DNA from: Nautiliaceae bacterium
Lineage (GTDB): Bacteria; Campylobacterota; Campylobacteria; Campylobacterales; Nautiliaceae
Direction: 5' to 3'
Assembly: GCA_027062625.1 (NCBI GenBank)
Contig: JAMOSZ010000019.1
Location: 1 to 38,768, forward strand
Length of the DNA stretch: 38,768 nt
Below, piece after piece: positions 14,296 to 22,081 of the stretch (its first letter is position 1; each line of letters opens with the position of its first letter). Under the pieces are notes generated by a model. The model searched no databases. It was not told the origin of the DNA and was given only the letters and a program-made list of their open reading frames with translations. The translations under genes were made by a program, and so were the position numbers.

Positions 14296-16320
14296 ATGGT
14301 ATCTGTTTGCACTTATTGTGGGGTAGGGTGTGAGATTGATGTTGAGGTAAAAGATAACAAAATTGTAAAGATAAAACCTTTAAAAAATGGAATTTCAAGT
14401 GGAGGGGAGCTTTGTATTAAGGGTAGATATGGATATGAGTTTTTAAAGCATAGATTAAAAGAGCACTTAATAAGTTATGATTTTGTAGATAGAGAAGCTA
14501 AAAATATGCCTTTTTCGTTGCAAGTTAGACTTGCAAATTTAATGCCTTTTGATGAGAGATTTTATAAAGCTCCATTCTATTTGGCTTTGGATATTGCGGC
14601 GTGGAAAATTAAGGATATTGTAAAAAAATATACTCCAAAATCAATTGGAGTAATTGGAGGAGCAAGGAGTAATGTAGAGAGTGCTTGGATGTTGCAGCAT
14701 TTTGCAAGAGAAGTTATAAAGACTCCCCATATTGATAATTGTGCAAGAGTTTGTCACTCTCCAAGTTTAAGCGGACTTAAAATGAGTATAGGGGAGGGGG
14801 CAAGCAGTGTGGATTTTGATGCTATACTTGATGCTGAGACTATTTTTGTTATAGGTTCAAACACAACAGAGGCCCACCCTATGGTAGCAAATAGAATAAT
14901 AAAAGCCAAAAAAAGAGGTGCTAAGTTAATAGTTGTAGATGTAAGGGAAATTCCTTTAATGAAATTTGCCGATGTTGCAGTCGTTTTGCCGTTTGAAGCA
15001 AATTTACTCTTTTTAAATGCAATTGCAAAAGAGTTGATTCAAAAAGATTTAATTAATAAAGAGTTTGTAAAAAATAGGTGTGTGAGGTTTGAAGAATATA
15101 AAAATCTAATTTTAAAAGATAAGTATGATAAAAAGTTTTTTGAAAAATTAAAAGGATTTGAAAAAATTAAGGAGCAAATTGAAGAGATTGCAAAGCTTAT
15201 TACAAAAAAGACTATTTTTGCTTGGGGGCTTGGGGTTACTGAGCATATTGATGGGACTGAGAGCGTAAATGCGATAAGCAATCTTGCAATGCTTACTGGG
15301 AACTTTAAAAAAGGTGCTGGGGTGTTGCCGCTTCGTGGGCAAAATAATGTCCAAGGTGCTTGTGATGTTGGATGTTTACCTTATTATCTTCCAGATTATG
15401 TTCGCCCAAGTGAAGTTGGACTTATGACTCCTGATATGATTGATGAGATGTTAAGAGGAAAAATAAAAACAATTATTAATATGGGGGAGGATATTTTACA
15501 CATTCATCCAAACCAAAATAAAATTCACAAAGCTTTTAGAGAGCTTGAATTTTTGATGGTAATGGAAGTTATGGAAAATGAGATAGTAAAAAAAGCTGAT
15601 ATTGTATTTGCTACAAAAAGCGCTTATGAAAAAGAGGGAGTTTATGTAAATGCAGAAAGACGCCTTCATTTAAGTAAACCTCTTATAAAGAGTAGTTTAC
15701 CGGATGATTGGGAAGTTTTGAGTGAAATTTCAAAAAGGCTTGGAGTAGATAGAGGGTATGAAGATAGCGAAGAAGTTTTTGAAGCGTGTAAAAGAGAAGT
15801 TAGTAGATTTAGAGGAGCTACTTATGAGAGACTTGAAAAAAAACCTCTTCAATGGCCAATTAAAGAAGATGGGAGCGATTCGCCTATTTTACATCTTGAT
15901 AAGTTTAGCACTCCTGATGGAAAAGGGCATTTTCACTATCATAAGTATCATCTAAGAGGAGAGGTTAAAGATTTGCTTGAAGGAAAGAGAAAGTGGTATT
16001 TAAATACTGGAAGAGCACTTGCTCAATACAATAATGCAGCTCAGAGTGCAAAAAGTGAAAGACTTACAAAAAGATATGGGGATGATATTTTGTTAGTTAA
16101 TGAAATTCACAAAGGTGAAATAGGAGAAGTTGTTAGGTTAAAATCAGCTTATGGCATAAGTGGTCCTCTTAGAGTTAAATTTACAGATAAAGTAAGACCT
16201 TATACTTTTTTTACTACTTTTCATTTTGCAAAAAATAAAATTAATTACCTTTTTGGAGATGAGTCTGATCATAAAGTAAAAACGGCAAGGTTTAAATCAG
16301 TTGAAGTTACCCCTTTTTAA
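14296..16320 (+). CDS. Formate dehydrogenase-like molybdopterin catalytic subunit (Cys type)
   Basis: A 674-residue DMSO-reductase-family molybdo/tungsto-enzyme. The N-terminal [4Fe-4S] cysteines are C5, C8, C12 and C40, with the electron-relay lysine K42 (CIKGR). The metal ligand is C153 followed by H154 in DNCARVCHSPSLSGL, where E. coli FDH-H has selenocysteine, and R347 lies in LRGQNNVQGACD, equivalent to FDH-H R333. This Cys/His/Arg set marks a formate dehydrogenase rather than a nitrate reductase. The C-terminal dinucleotide-binding part is present (LNTGRALAQYNNAAQS). There is no Tat signal, so it is cytoplasmic, like FDH-H. No beta, gamma or accessory subunit gene is adjacent, so its electron partner is elsewhere. 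Confidence 0.88.
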   Translation: MVSVCTYCGVGCEIDVEVKDNKIVKIKPLKNGISSGGELCIKGRYGYEFLKHRLKEHLISYDFVDREAKNMPFSLQVRLANLMPFDERFYKAPFYLALDIAAWKIKDIVKKYTPKSIGVIGGARSNVESAWMLQHFAREVIKTPHIDNCARVCHSPSLSGLKMSIGEGASSVDFDAILDAETIFVIGSNTTEAHPMVANRIIKAKKRGAKLIVVDVREIPLMKFADVAVVLPFEANLLFLNAIAKELIQKDLINKEFVKNRCVRFEEYKNLILKDKYDKKFFEKLKGFEKIKEQIEEIAKLITKKTIFAWGLGVTEHIDGTESVNAISNLAMLTGNFKKGAGVLPLRGQNNVQGACDVGCLPYYLPDYVRPSEVGLMTPDMIDEMLRGKIKTIINMGEDILHIHPNQNKIHKAFRELEFLMVMEVMENEIVKKADIVFATKSAYEKEGVYVNAERRLHLSKPLIKSSLPDDWEVLSEISKRLGVDRGYEDSEEVFEACKREVSRFRGATYERLEKKPLQWPIKEDGSDSPILHLDKFSTPDGKGHFHYHKYHLRGEVKDLLEGKRKWYLNTGRALAQYNNAAQSAKSERLTKRYGDDILLVNEIHKGEIGEVVRLKSAYGISGPLRVKFTDKVRPYTFFTTFHFAKNKINYLFGDESDHKVKTARFKSVEVTPF

Positions 16321-16347
16321 TAGGGGGATTATTTAAAAGTGCCAGAG

Positions 16348-16372
16348 AGTTTGGTTATCAAACTATTTTTTT
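16348..16372 (+). terminator. Terminator after the formate dehydrogenase-like gene
   Basis: Perfect 6-bp stem AGTTTG / CAAACT with a 5-base loop, followed by ATTTTTTT. It isolates the upstream genes from the strong YfdX promoter. Confidence 0.8.
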
Positions 16373-16402
16373 AACTTTTTTAAAGAAAATATCTAAAAAA
16401 CC

Positions 16403-16431
16403 TTGACATAAGGTGGCTAAAATTATATAAT
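16403..16431 (+). promoter_or_regulatory. Perfect consensus sigma-70 promoter of the YfdX gene
   Basis: TTGACA at 16403-16408 and TATAAT at 16426-16431, separated by exactly 17 bases. Both boxes match the housekeeping consensus at all 12 positions. The gene then has an AAGGAGG Shine-Dalgarno, so both transcription and translation signals are maximal. Confidence 0.88.
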
Positions 16432-16455
16432 TATAAAAAATTTAAGGAGGGAAAA

Positions 16456-17340
16456 ATGGCAGAAGTTAAAACTGATGTAAGAATGGAAGAAAATAAAGAA
16501 GTTACTAACAAAGTAAATCAAGCACAAGAAAATTACATTGATGAGAGAGTGAAAAAAATCACACAAGAAGCAGTAGAAGCTATTAATTTAGTTACAAAAG
16601 TAATTGAGTTACTTGATAACAAAGAAAAAGATAAAGCTCTTGAAGAGATTGCAAATATTCTTGGAAAACTTGAAGTATTAATTGCAAGAGATCCAAATTT
16701 ACAAGTTGTACCTGTTGATGTTAAAGAGCAAGTTATTGATTTTCCAGGGACAATTGATGATGTAGAGTTTGCAAAAGCTGAGGTTGTAAGACTTATTAAA
16801 GAAGGTGAAGTTCAAGTTGCAAGAGATATTATGCTTCAACTTGCAAGTGAGCTTGATATTTATGTAACAGCACTTCCAATTGGAACATATCCAGTTGTAT
16901 TAAAAGCAATTATTCCATTAATTGAGCAAGAAAAATTTGAAGAAGCAAAAGCACTTTTAATTGAGGCTCTTGAAACATTGGTAATTCAAAAAATTGTGAT
17001 TCCATTGCCAATTCTAAGAGCAGAACAAACAATCATTAGAGCAAATGAGCTTGCAAATGGTGAAAATCCAAATAAAGATGAGTTAAAAGAGTTGCTTGCG
17101 TATGCAAAAGAACAAATTGCGCTTGCAGAAGCACTTGGATATAAAGTTGATTATAAAGACCTTTATGAAGAAATTGAAAAACTTGAAAAAATCCTTGAAG
17201 GTGAAGAGTCAACAAAAGATATCTTTGAAACTCTTAAAGAAAAACTTTCATCTCTTATGGTTAAATTCAACCAACCAAAAGCTCCAACTCAAATGCCAAA
17301 AGCTGAAAATAAAGAAGAAAATAAAGAGGAGTCTAAATAA
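16456..17340 (+). CDS. YfdX-family protein, cytoplasmic form
   Basis: A 294-residue all-helical protein of the YfdX family (Pfam YfdX). The family core is seen from about residue 75 (LIARDPNLQVVPVDVKEQVIDF) through EVQVARDIMLQLASELDIYVTALPIGTYP and LVIQKIVIPLPILRAEQTIIRA. Enterobacterial YfdX has a signal peptide and is linked to acid and antibiotic tolerance. Here there is none: the N-terminus is MAEVKTDVRMEENKE, and the C-terminus is a Lys/Glu-rich tail with a second helical segment before it. It is monocistronic between a terminator and the convergent rodA gene, and its promoter and Shine-Dalgarno are perfect, so it is probably one of the most abundant proteins encoded here. Biochemical function unknown. 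Confidence 0.82.
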   Translation: MAEVKTDVRMEENKEVTNKVNQAQENYIDERVKKITQEAVEAINLVTKVIELLDNKEKDKALEEIANILGKLEVLIARDPNLQVVPVDVKEQVIDFPGTIDDVEFAKAEVVRLIKEGEVQVARDIMLQLASELDIYVTALPIGTYPVVLKAIIPLIEQEKFEEAKALLIEALETLVIQKIVIPLPILRAEQTIIRANELANGENPNKDELKELLAYAKEQIALAEALGYKVDYKDLYEEIEKLEKILEGEESTKDIFETLKEKLSSLMVKFNQPKAPTQMPKAENKEENKEESK

Positions 17341-17345
17341 GGCTC

Positions 17346-18425
17346 CTACTTTACTCCATAGCTATGTAAAAACTCTTTTTTACTTATCAAATTCTCTAAA
17401 ATTGCAAATAAAATCATAAAATTGATAAAACTTGTGCCTCCGTGTGAAATCAAAGGCAAAGGGACTCCTACAACTGGTGCTAAGTTCATTGTCATTGCCA
17501 TATTTACGAATGCATAAATAAAAATCATAAGTCCAACTCCAATAAACATAACTTTTGCAAAGTAATCCTCTTTTAGTCTCTCAGCTTTTTTTAAAAGATA
17601 TGCAATTAAGGTAAAATAAAGCAAAATTACTAAACTAACTCCAATAAATCCAAATCTTTCGGCTAAGTAAGCAAATATAAAATCACTACTTGCAATGGGG
17701 AGGAATTTTAATTGAGTTTGAGTGGCTTCTTTTTCGCTTTTGCCAGTTAAGCCTCCGCTTCCAATAGCGATTAACGATTGTCTGACATGATAGCTTGGTT
17801 TTGTTAGGAATTGCTCAATTCTTTTTCTTTGGTAATCTTTTAAAAGATATTTATACGCAATTGGAGTGAAGATAATAGCTCCTATAAAAAGAGTAATCCA
17901 TATCTTTTTTTCAACTCCTATTACAAATAATACTCCAAATCCGACGATTAAAGTAATAAGAGCAGTTCCAAGGTCAGGTTCTTTTGCAATAAGCAAAAAT
18001 GGCAAAAGAATGTAAAAAGAGAGTTTTAAAAACTCTTTTAAATTGTAAAGGGGGCGAGGGGGATTGCGGTAGATTAAATATCCAAGCATTAAAAGAAGAG
18101 TTGTTTTCATAAATTCTGATGGTTGGATTGTAATGTTAAGAAGTGGGATTTTTAGCCATCTTCTGGCTCCAAGGATTTTAATTCCAAATAAATCTACCAT
18201 TATTAAAAGCAAAATGTTTGCCCAATATATTATGGGAATTATCCAAAGTAATTTTCTAAGAGGAAGCATATATATAATTATAAATATAACTCCTCCAATT
18301 CCAATGTAGGCTAACTCTTTTTTAAAAAGCATAGGTGAAATTTCTGAGACTAAAAAGAGGCTAATGCCAATAAATGGTAGGATTAATAAGATTAAAAAAA
18401 AGTCAAAATTTTTAAGATTTTTCAA
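17346..18425 (-). CDS. rodA: Rod-shape determining SEDS peptidoglycan polymerase RodA
   Basis: A 359-residue SEDS-family membrane protein with about 10 transmembrane helices, the glycosyltransferase that polymerises side-wall peptidoglycan together with a class B PBP. The signature IQPSEFMKTTLLL, the KEPDLGTALIT segment with the catalytic-loop Asp, and the C-terminal GVPLPLISHGGTSFINFMILFAILENL all match RodA/MrdB; its length is that of RodA rather than the longer FtsW. Its start overlaps the upstream unknown gene by 14 bases, making it the last gene of the rsmG operon. The convergent YfdX gene ends 5 bases away. Confidence 0.94.
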   Translation of the reverse strand: MKNLKNFDFFLILLILPFIGISLFLVSEISPMLFKKELAYIGIGGVIFIIIYMLPLRKLLWIIPIIYWANILLLIMVDLFGIKILGARRWLKIPLLNITIQPSEFMKTTLLLMLGYLIYRNPPRPLYNLKEFLKLSFYILLPFLLIAKEPDLGTALITLIVGFGVLFVIGVEKKIWITLFIGAIIFTPIAYKYLLKDYQRKRIEQFLTKPSYHVRQSLIAIGSGGLTGKSEKEATQTQLKFLPIASSDFIFAYLAERFGFIGVSLVILLYFTLIAYLLKKAERLKEDYFAKVMFIGVGLMIFIYAFVNMAMTMNLAPVVGVPLPLISHGGTSFINFMILFAILENLISKKEFLHSYGVK

Positions 18426-18786
18426 CTTTTATCCCATCAATTGAGTAAGATGCTACTTTTTCAATTTCGTCTAAGCTCTTTGCAAGATAGATTATTTTTG
18501 TATCCAGTAGGTAGTTTTCTGCAACTTCTTGGAGCTTTTTAGCAGTTGTTAAATCTTTGCAAAAGGCGTATTTTGCGTTGAGGTTTGAGATAAATATAAG
18601 CTCTTTTATATTTGATACCTCTACTGCATAAGGAATTGAGTTTATTTTGCAAAAGTTGTAAACTTCTAAGCTTGAATCGCAATATTTAAAGATTAAAGTT
18701 TTATTTGGCTTTGTTTTTTTTATATCTTCAATTGAATTTACTCTTACAAATTCTTCGTTGCTAAATGGTTTTTCAAGAATTATCAT
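18412..18786 (-). CDS. Uncharacterised protein between zinc-ribbon gene and rodA
   Basis: A 124-residue protein I do not recognise. I place the start at the ATG at 18786 (MIILEKPFSNEEF) because AAGGAG lies 5 bases upstream; a longer reading from 18813 lacks a ribosome binding site. The sequence alternates beta strands and helices (KTLIFKYCDSS, IPYAVEVSNIKELIFISNLNAKYAFCKD, TKIIYLAKSLDEIEKV), suggesting a small alpha/beta fold. It ends in SIDGIKVEKS. It overlaps the upstream gene by 14 bases and rodA by 14 bases, so all three are tightly coupled. The position suggests an envelope or RNA-maturation role, but nothing in the sequence shows it. Confidence 0.75.
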   Translation of the reverse strand: MIILEKPFSNEEFVRVNSIEDIKKTKPNKTLIFKYCDSSLEVYNFCKINSIPYAVEVSNIKELIFISNLNAKYAFCKDLTTAKKLQEVAENYLLDTKIIYLAKSLDEIEKVASYSIDGIKVEKS

Positions 18787-18973
18787 AACACTCCTTACAT
18801 ATGTTTTTTCCATTAATTTTTAAAATTTCGTTTTTCGTATAAAAAGTTTTGCACTTCTCGCACATTATTAAATCTTTTATGGGAGGTTCTTTATAGGTAG
18901 TCTTCTTTTTTTTGGATTTAAAAATAAAGTAAATAATCCCAACTATTATTAAAAATAGTATTAACTTTGCCAT
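18773..18973 (-). CDS. Small membrane-anchored zinc-ribbon protein (PP0621-like)
   Basis: A 66-residue protein with one N-terminal membrane helix (residues 3-18, KLILFLIIVGIIYFIF), a basic stretch KSKKKK, and a C-terminal four-cysteine knuckle C38xxC41 ... C59xxC62 (CEKCKTF, CKECYDN) that should bind one zinc. This layout resembles the PP0621 family of small membrane proteins, function unknown. It follows rsmG after one base and overlaps the next gene, and an rsmG-small-protein pair is recalled at the same place in C. jejuni (Cj0997-Cj0998c). Confidence 0.8.
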   Translation of the reverse strand: MAKLILFLIIVGIIYFIFKSKKKKTTYKEPPIKDLIMCEKCKTFYTKNEILKINGKNICKECYDNS

Positions 18974-18974
18974 T

Positions 18975-19502
18975 TTATTCCTTTATAAAGATATAATTTC
19001 TTTTATCTTTTGAGATTATTTTTGCGTCTACATTTGCTTCTTTTAACTCATCAAAGATATTTGACCCTTTATAAAGAAGTAAAGTTGAATTTTCGTGCAT
19101 AAAAGGTTTTGCTATTTTTAAAATATCTTTTACTCTCATAACTGCTCTACTTGTAATTAAATCTACTTTTTGAAGATTTGAATTTTCAAGTCTTGTTGGG
19201 ATTACTTTTACATTTTTTAAATTTAAAAGGGTTTTAATGTAGTTTAAAAAGCTATATCTTTTTTTTATTGGTTCTACCAGATACCAAGTTGTATTTGGCA
19301 TATTCATAGCTAAAATAAGCCCTGGAAATCCAGCTCCTGTGCCAATATCAATTGCACTTTTTGCATCTTTTAAAATAGGTTCTATTTTTAAAGGATACAG
19401 ACTATCTTCTATTTGCTTTTTTATCTCTTCGTATGAGGAATAGTTTGTTAGTTTGTGGGTTTTGTTCCATTTTAGTAATTCTTTTATAAACTTCTCTTCC
19501 AT
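18975..19502 (-). CDS. rsmG: 16S rRNA (guanine527-N7)-methyltransferase RsmG
   Basis: A 175-residue SAM-dependent methyltransferase that makes m7G527 in 16S rRNA; loss gives low-level streptomycin resistance in other bacteria. The SAM loop is DIGTGAGFPGLILA at residues 52-65, followed by LVEPIKKRYSFL and the conserved SRAVMRVKDIL. The N-terminus (KELLKWNKTHKLTNY) matches the family WNxxxNLT-type motif. It is slightly short but complete. Immediately upstream lies the decayed mobile element, so its promoter must lie in or beyond that remnant. It heads the rsmG-zinc ribbon-unknown-rodA run. Confidence 0.94.
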   Translation of the reverse strand: MEEKFIKELLKWNKTHKLTNYSSYEEIKKQIEDSLYPLKIEPILKDAKSAIDIGTGAGFPGLILAMNMPNTTWYLVEPIKKRYSFLNYIKTLLNLKNVKVIPTRLENSNLQKVDLITSRAVMRVKDILKIAKPFMHENSTLLLYKGSNIFDELKEANVDAKIISKDKRNYIFIKE

Positions 19503-19522
19503 ATTTTACCGCCATTACAGAT

Positions 19523-19973
19523 TTACAGATAGCTTCTATAAGCATATCTATAAGCCTGTGGTATCGTTTGCTCTTTTTGAGCTTTACTGTTGTGGCTATT
19601 CCAATAATAAAATTCGCCTGCATTTTTTAGTTTTAATTGATTGCATATCTTCCACATATAACTAATTAACCATTTAAACGATTTTTTAAAAGCAACTTTT
19701 ATATGATTTACCGCTCCATTTAAATTGGTATTCCATACTTTATTAAGAGTTTTATTCTTAAATAATCCTCTTTTAGTGGAATCATATTTCTCTTTTGGAG
19801 AATAGATATATCTCATTTTTTTATATAAATCAACTCCAAATTTGTAGATATAGTTTATAAAAAAGTTTTTGTCTTTTTGTGATTTTACTCTAATTTCAAA
19901 TATTTTCATTTAGTCTCTTTGCTATTTTCTTGTATTGCTTTCCTTGTTTTGCTAAATATAACTCTTTTTTAAA
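19523..19973 (-). pseudogene. tnpB remnant (IS607/IS605-type RNA-guided nuclease ancestor)
   Basis: Two frames carry TnpB-like pieces: a lysine-rich helical fragment (LAKQGKQYKKIAKRLNE) encoded down to about 19905, then from about 19909 a 128-codon frame ending at 19523. The latter includes STKRGLFKNK and NTNLNGAVNHIK, corresponding to the TnpB C-terminal motif usually written RGLF...NADxNGAxNI. The RuvC-III aspartate is replaced (N-T-N instead of N-A-D), the N-terminal and central nuclease regions are missing, and the zinc-knuckle cysteines are absent. It cannot be a working nuclease. A residual protein of 128 residues could still be translated from the ATG at 19909, but no Shine-Dalgarno is convincing. 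Confidence 0.68.
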
Positions 19974-20049
19974 TCATCTTCTTTTTGATGATTTGAACTA
20001 ATTCTTGCATATTAATTCTTTTTTTGTTTGTTTTTTTGAATATATTTCC
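19952..20049 (-). pseudogene. tnpA remnant (IS607 serine recombinase fragment)
   Basis: Reading the minus strand from 20011 gives YARISSNHQKEDDLKKS, the active-site block of IS607-type serine recombinases (family form YARVSS..QK.DL.RQ, with the catalytic serine). Just upstream, in a frame offset by one base, GNIFKKTNKKRI matches the basic linker that normally precedes this block, so a single-base indel has occurred near 20012. A TAG at 19952-19954 ends the fragment after 19 codons. The MerR-like DNA-binding N-terminus and the rest of the catalytic domain are gone. Confidence 0.7.
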
Positions 20050-20120
20050 TTATTTTTTAAATTTTATCAATTTTTCTATGATTTAGTCAATAGAAGGTAT
20101 TGCTTAAATCTTCTTAACCT

Positions 20121-20678
20121 TTATAGTTTGTGTCCAAGTTTTTCTTTTTTAGTTTTTAAATAATTTTCATTAAAAGGGTTTGGAGGCATTTTAATTGGCA
20201 CTCTTTTTACAACTTTAATCTCTTTAAATGCAAACTCTTTTTTAGGATTGTTTGTAAGAAGATATATTTTTTTGATGTTAAATTCTTTTAAAATCTCTTC
20301 TACTACACTAAAATCTCTAAGGTCTGCTTCAAATCCAAGTTGATGATTTGCTTCTACCGTATCAAGTCCTTTATCTTGGAGAGCATATGCGTTTACTTTA
20401 TTAAAAAGTCCAATGCCCCTGCCTTCTTGTCTAAGATAAATTACCATTCCGCCCTTTTTTGCTATTTTTCTTAGTGCGTATTCAAGTTGCTCTCCGCAAT
20501 CGCACTTTAAACTTCCAAGTGCATCTCCTGTTAAACATTCGCTATGAATTCTAATAAGAGGAATTTTTGGGAGATTTTCTGTAAAAATGACTAAGTGTTC
20601 TTTGTCTTTTTCTTTAAAAGATTGGATTTTAAATGTTCCAAACTTTGTAGGGAGGGTTGCTATTTGTGACTTTTCCAA
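20121..20678 (-). CDS. ribA: GTP cyclohydrolase II (RibA)
   Basis: A 185-residue enzyme opening GTP to 2,5-diamino-6-ribosylamino-pyrimidinone 5'-phosphate with release of formate and pyrophosphate, the first step of riboflavin synthesis. The zinc cysteines are C48, C59 and C61 in [29 protein letters not shown] and the final [11 protein letters not shown] segment are typical. It is the stand-alone form, not fused to RibB. The start is a TTG at 20678 with AAGGAG 7 bases upstream; no better ATG exists. It is divergent from argF across a 53-base gap. In C. jejuni ribA is recalled next to rsmG; here the mobile-element remnant separates them. Confidence 0.96.
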   Translation of the reverse strand: MEKSQIATLPTKFGTFKIQSFKEKDKEHLVIFTENLPKIPLIRIHSECLTGDALGSLKCDCGEQLEYALRKIAKKGGMVIYLRQEGRGIGLFNKVNAYALQDKGLDTVEANHQLGFEADLRDFSVVEEILKEFNIKKIYLLTNNPKKEFAFKEIKVVKRVPIKMPPNPFNENYLKTKKEKLGHKL

Positions 20679-20699
20679 AAAAGCTCCTTTTTTGATAAA

Positions 20700-20705
20700 A
20701 TTATA
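20700..20705 (-). promoter_or_regulatory. -10 box of ribA
   Basis: TATAAT on the minus strand, 21 bases before the TTG start at 20678, in the divergent ribA-argF gap. No FMN riboswitch-sized leader is possible in this space. Confidence 0.55.
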
Positions 20706-20731
20706 ACCTAATAAATAATAAAGGATGGAAA

Positions 20732-21667
20732 TTGAGACATTTTTTATGGCTGATAGATTATAGCAAAAAAGAGATAAAAGAGATTATAGAGCTTGGGTTT
20801 AAGATAAAAAAAGAGACTAAAAATAAAATATTTAAGCCTTACTTAAAATATAAGCAACTTGCAATGATTTTTGAGAAATCTTCAACTCGTACAAGAGTAA
20901 GTTTTGAAGTTGGGATTAATCAGCTTGGGGGAAATGGTATTTTTCTTAGTAGTCGCGATATTCAACTTGGAAGAGGGGAGCCAGTAAAAGATACCGCAAG
21001 GGTTATAAGCTCAATGGTTGATTTGATAATGATAAGGACTTTTGGTCAAGATAGGCTTGAAGAGTTTGCAAAATATAGTAGAGTGCCTGTAATTAATGGA
21101 CTTACTGATTTGTGTCATCCTGTGCAGCTTCTTGCTGATTTGATGACGATGATAGAATTTAAAAAATTTGATTTTGAAAATCCTAAAAAAACTATTGTAG
21201 CGTATATTGGAGATGGGAATAATATGGCAAATTCTTGGGCTATTTTAGCAAGTAAGCTTGGGTTTGAGCTAAGGATTGCGACTCCAAAAGGGTATGAGAT
21301 TGATGAAGAGATAAAAAATAAAGCTCTTTTGATTGCAAAGGAGAGTGGAGCTAAACTTATCTTTACAAATGACCCAAAAGAGGCGGTAAAAGATGCAGAT
21401 GTAGTAACTACTGATACTTGGGTTAGTATGGGACAAGAAGATGAAAAAGAAAAAAGGGTTAGGGATTTTAAAGGATTTGAAGTTGATAGTGAGCTTATGA
21501 GCCTTGCAAAAAAAGATGCTTTATTTTTGCATTGTCTTCCAGCTTATAGAGGATATGAAGTAAGTGAAGAGGTTTTTGAGAAGCATTCAAAAGAGATTTT
21601 TCAAGAAGCAGAAAATAGACTCCATGCTCAAAAAGGATTGATGGTATGGCTAATGAGGAATTTGTAA
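20732..21667 (+). CDS. argF: Ornithine carbamoyltransferase
   Basis: A 311-residue enzyme joining carbamoyl phosphate and ornithine to give citrulline in arginine synthesis. The carbamoyl-phosphate loop is S51-T-R-T-R55, HPVQ is at 129-132, the ornithine SMGQ motif at 232-235, and HCLP at 267-270. The start is a TTG at 20732 behind AAGGATGG; the nearby ATG at 20725 is in another frame. Length is normal for the family. The last 22 bases overlap the UPF0763 gene, a coupling recalled also from Campylobacter, where that family sits after argF. Confidence 0.97.
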   Translation: MRHFLWLIDYSKKEIKEIIELGFKIKKETKNKIFKPYLKYKQLAMIFEKSSTRTRVSFEVGINQLGGNGIFLSSRDIQLGRGEPVKDTARVISSMVDLIMIRTFGQDRLEEFAKYSRVPVINGLTDLCHPVQLLADLMTMIEFKKFDFENPKKTIVAYIGDGNNMANSWAILASKLGFELRIATPKGYEIDEEIKNKALLIAKESGAKLIFTNDPKEAVKDADVVTTDTWVSMGQEDEKEKRVRDFKGFEVDSELMSLAKKDALFLHCLPAYRGYEVSEEVFEKHSKEIFQEAENRLHAQKGLMVWLMRNL

Positions 21668-22005
21668 AAGTGGATGAAATTAAAAAAGTTATTGAGTGTT
21701 CTGATGTGGAGGCTAGGGATAGGTTTGTATTAATTAATTTTAAAGATACTCAAATGATAGGAATTGAAGCTTCTTTTTATAAAAAGCTTCAAGATAAGTT
21801 TAATAAACTTTTAGAGATGGAATTTAATTTAAATTTAGAAAGAGAAATTATTCCAGAATTTCCAATTGATTTAGAGGATGTTAAAGCAGTCGTTAAAGAG
21901 GAGATGAAAATTAATCCAGATGAAAAAGTTTCAAACATAGTAAAAAAAATAAAAAAAGAACATCCAAATCTTTTTATGGACTTGGATAAAATTTTTGAGG
22001 AATAA
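21646..22005 (+). CDS. UPF0763 (DUF2603) family protein
   Basis: A 119-residue acidic protein. The C-terminal [19 protein letters not shown] closely matches what I recall of the UPF0763 family ending (KIKQEHPNLFVDM), a family confined to Campylobacterota. It is shorter than the ~170-residue Campylobacter members, mainly at the N-terminus. It is mostly helical with no membrane segment, so probably cytoplasmic. It overlaps argF by 22 bases and must be cotranscribed with it. Function unknown. Confidence 0.8.
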   Translation: MANEEFVKVDEIKKVIECSDVEARDRFVLINFKDTQMIGIEASFYKKLQDKFNKLLEMEFNLNLEREIIPEFPIDLEDVKAVVKEEMKINPDEKVSNIVKKIKKEHPNLFMDLDKIFEE

Positions 22006-22028
22006 TTTTTTTCCTTTGAAGTTTATTA

Positions 22029-22057
22029 TTGACAAAAAAAAATTTAATTGATATAAT
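22029..22057 (+). promoter_or_regulatory. Consensus promoter of ahpC with possible Per box
   Basis: TTGACA at 22029-22034, a 17-base spacer, and TATAAT at 22052-22057 preceded by TGA (an extended -10 as well). Bases 22051-22065 partly match the PerR operator pattern TTATAATnATTATAA (about 10 of 14 fixed positions, mostly in the left half), so PerR repression over the -10 is plausible but weakly supported. Confidence 0.82.
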
Positions 22058-22081
22058 TATTTTGCATATAAAGGAGTTTTT

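Larger units (their letters stand above)
19523..20049 (-). mobile_element. Decayed IS607-family insertion sequence
   Basis: The ~620-base interval between rsmG and ribA holds no intact gene but carries, in the right order and orientation for IS607, a short piece of the serine recombinase TnpA followed by pieces of TnpB in shifted frames. Large internal deletions and several frameshifts have occurred. Terminal sequences could not be located. The 20050-20120 portion, upstream of TnpA on the minus strand, is featureless AT-rich DNA. Confidence 0.7.

Noticed and set aside
17329-17361. AGGAG / CTCCT inverted repeat between the YfdX gene and rodA as a terminator
   Set aside because: Only a 5-bp stem with an 11-base loop and no T-run on either strand; too weak to call.
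18787-18813. Longer start for the 124-residue gene at 18813
   Set aside because: No Shine-Dalgarno there, while AAGGAG lies 5 bases before the ATG at 18786.
19402-19665. Open frames of 70-73 codons on both strands overlapping the rsmG start
   Set aside because: They are out-of-frame readings of rsmG and the tnpB remnant, with no ribosome binding site and no family resemblance.
19971-19994. 8-bp perfect inverted repeat (AAATCATC / GATGATTT) that could be an IS200/IS605-type end hairpin or a terminator
   Set aside because: It lies inside the tnpA fragment and is explained by the codons for SNHQKEDDLK; it has no T-run and is not at an element boundary.
22004-22022. AGGAA / TTCCT inverted repeat after the UPF0763 gene as a terminator
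   Set aside because: The T-run is in the loop rather than after the stem, so it does not meet the terminator pattern.
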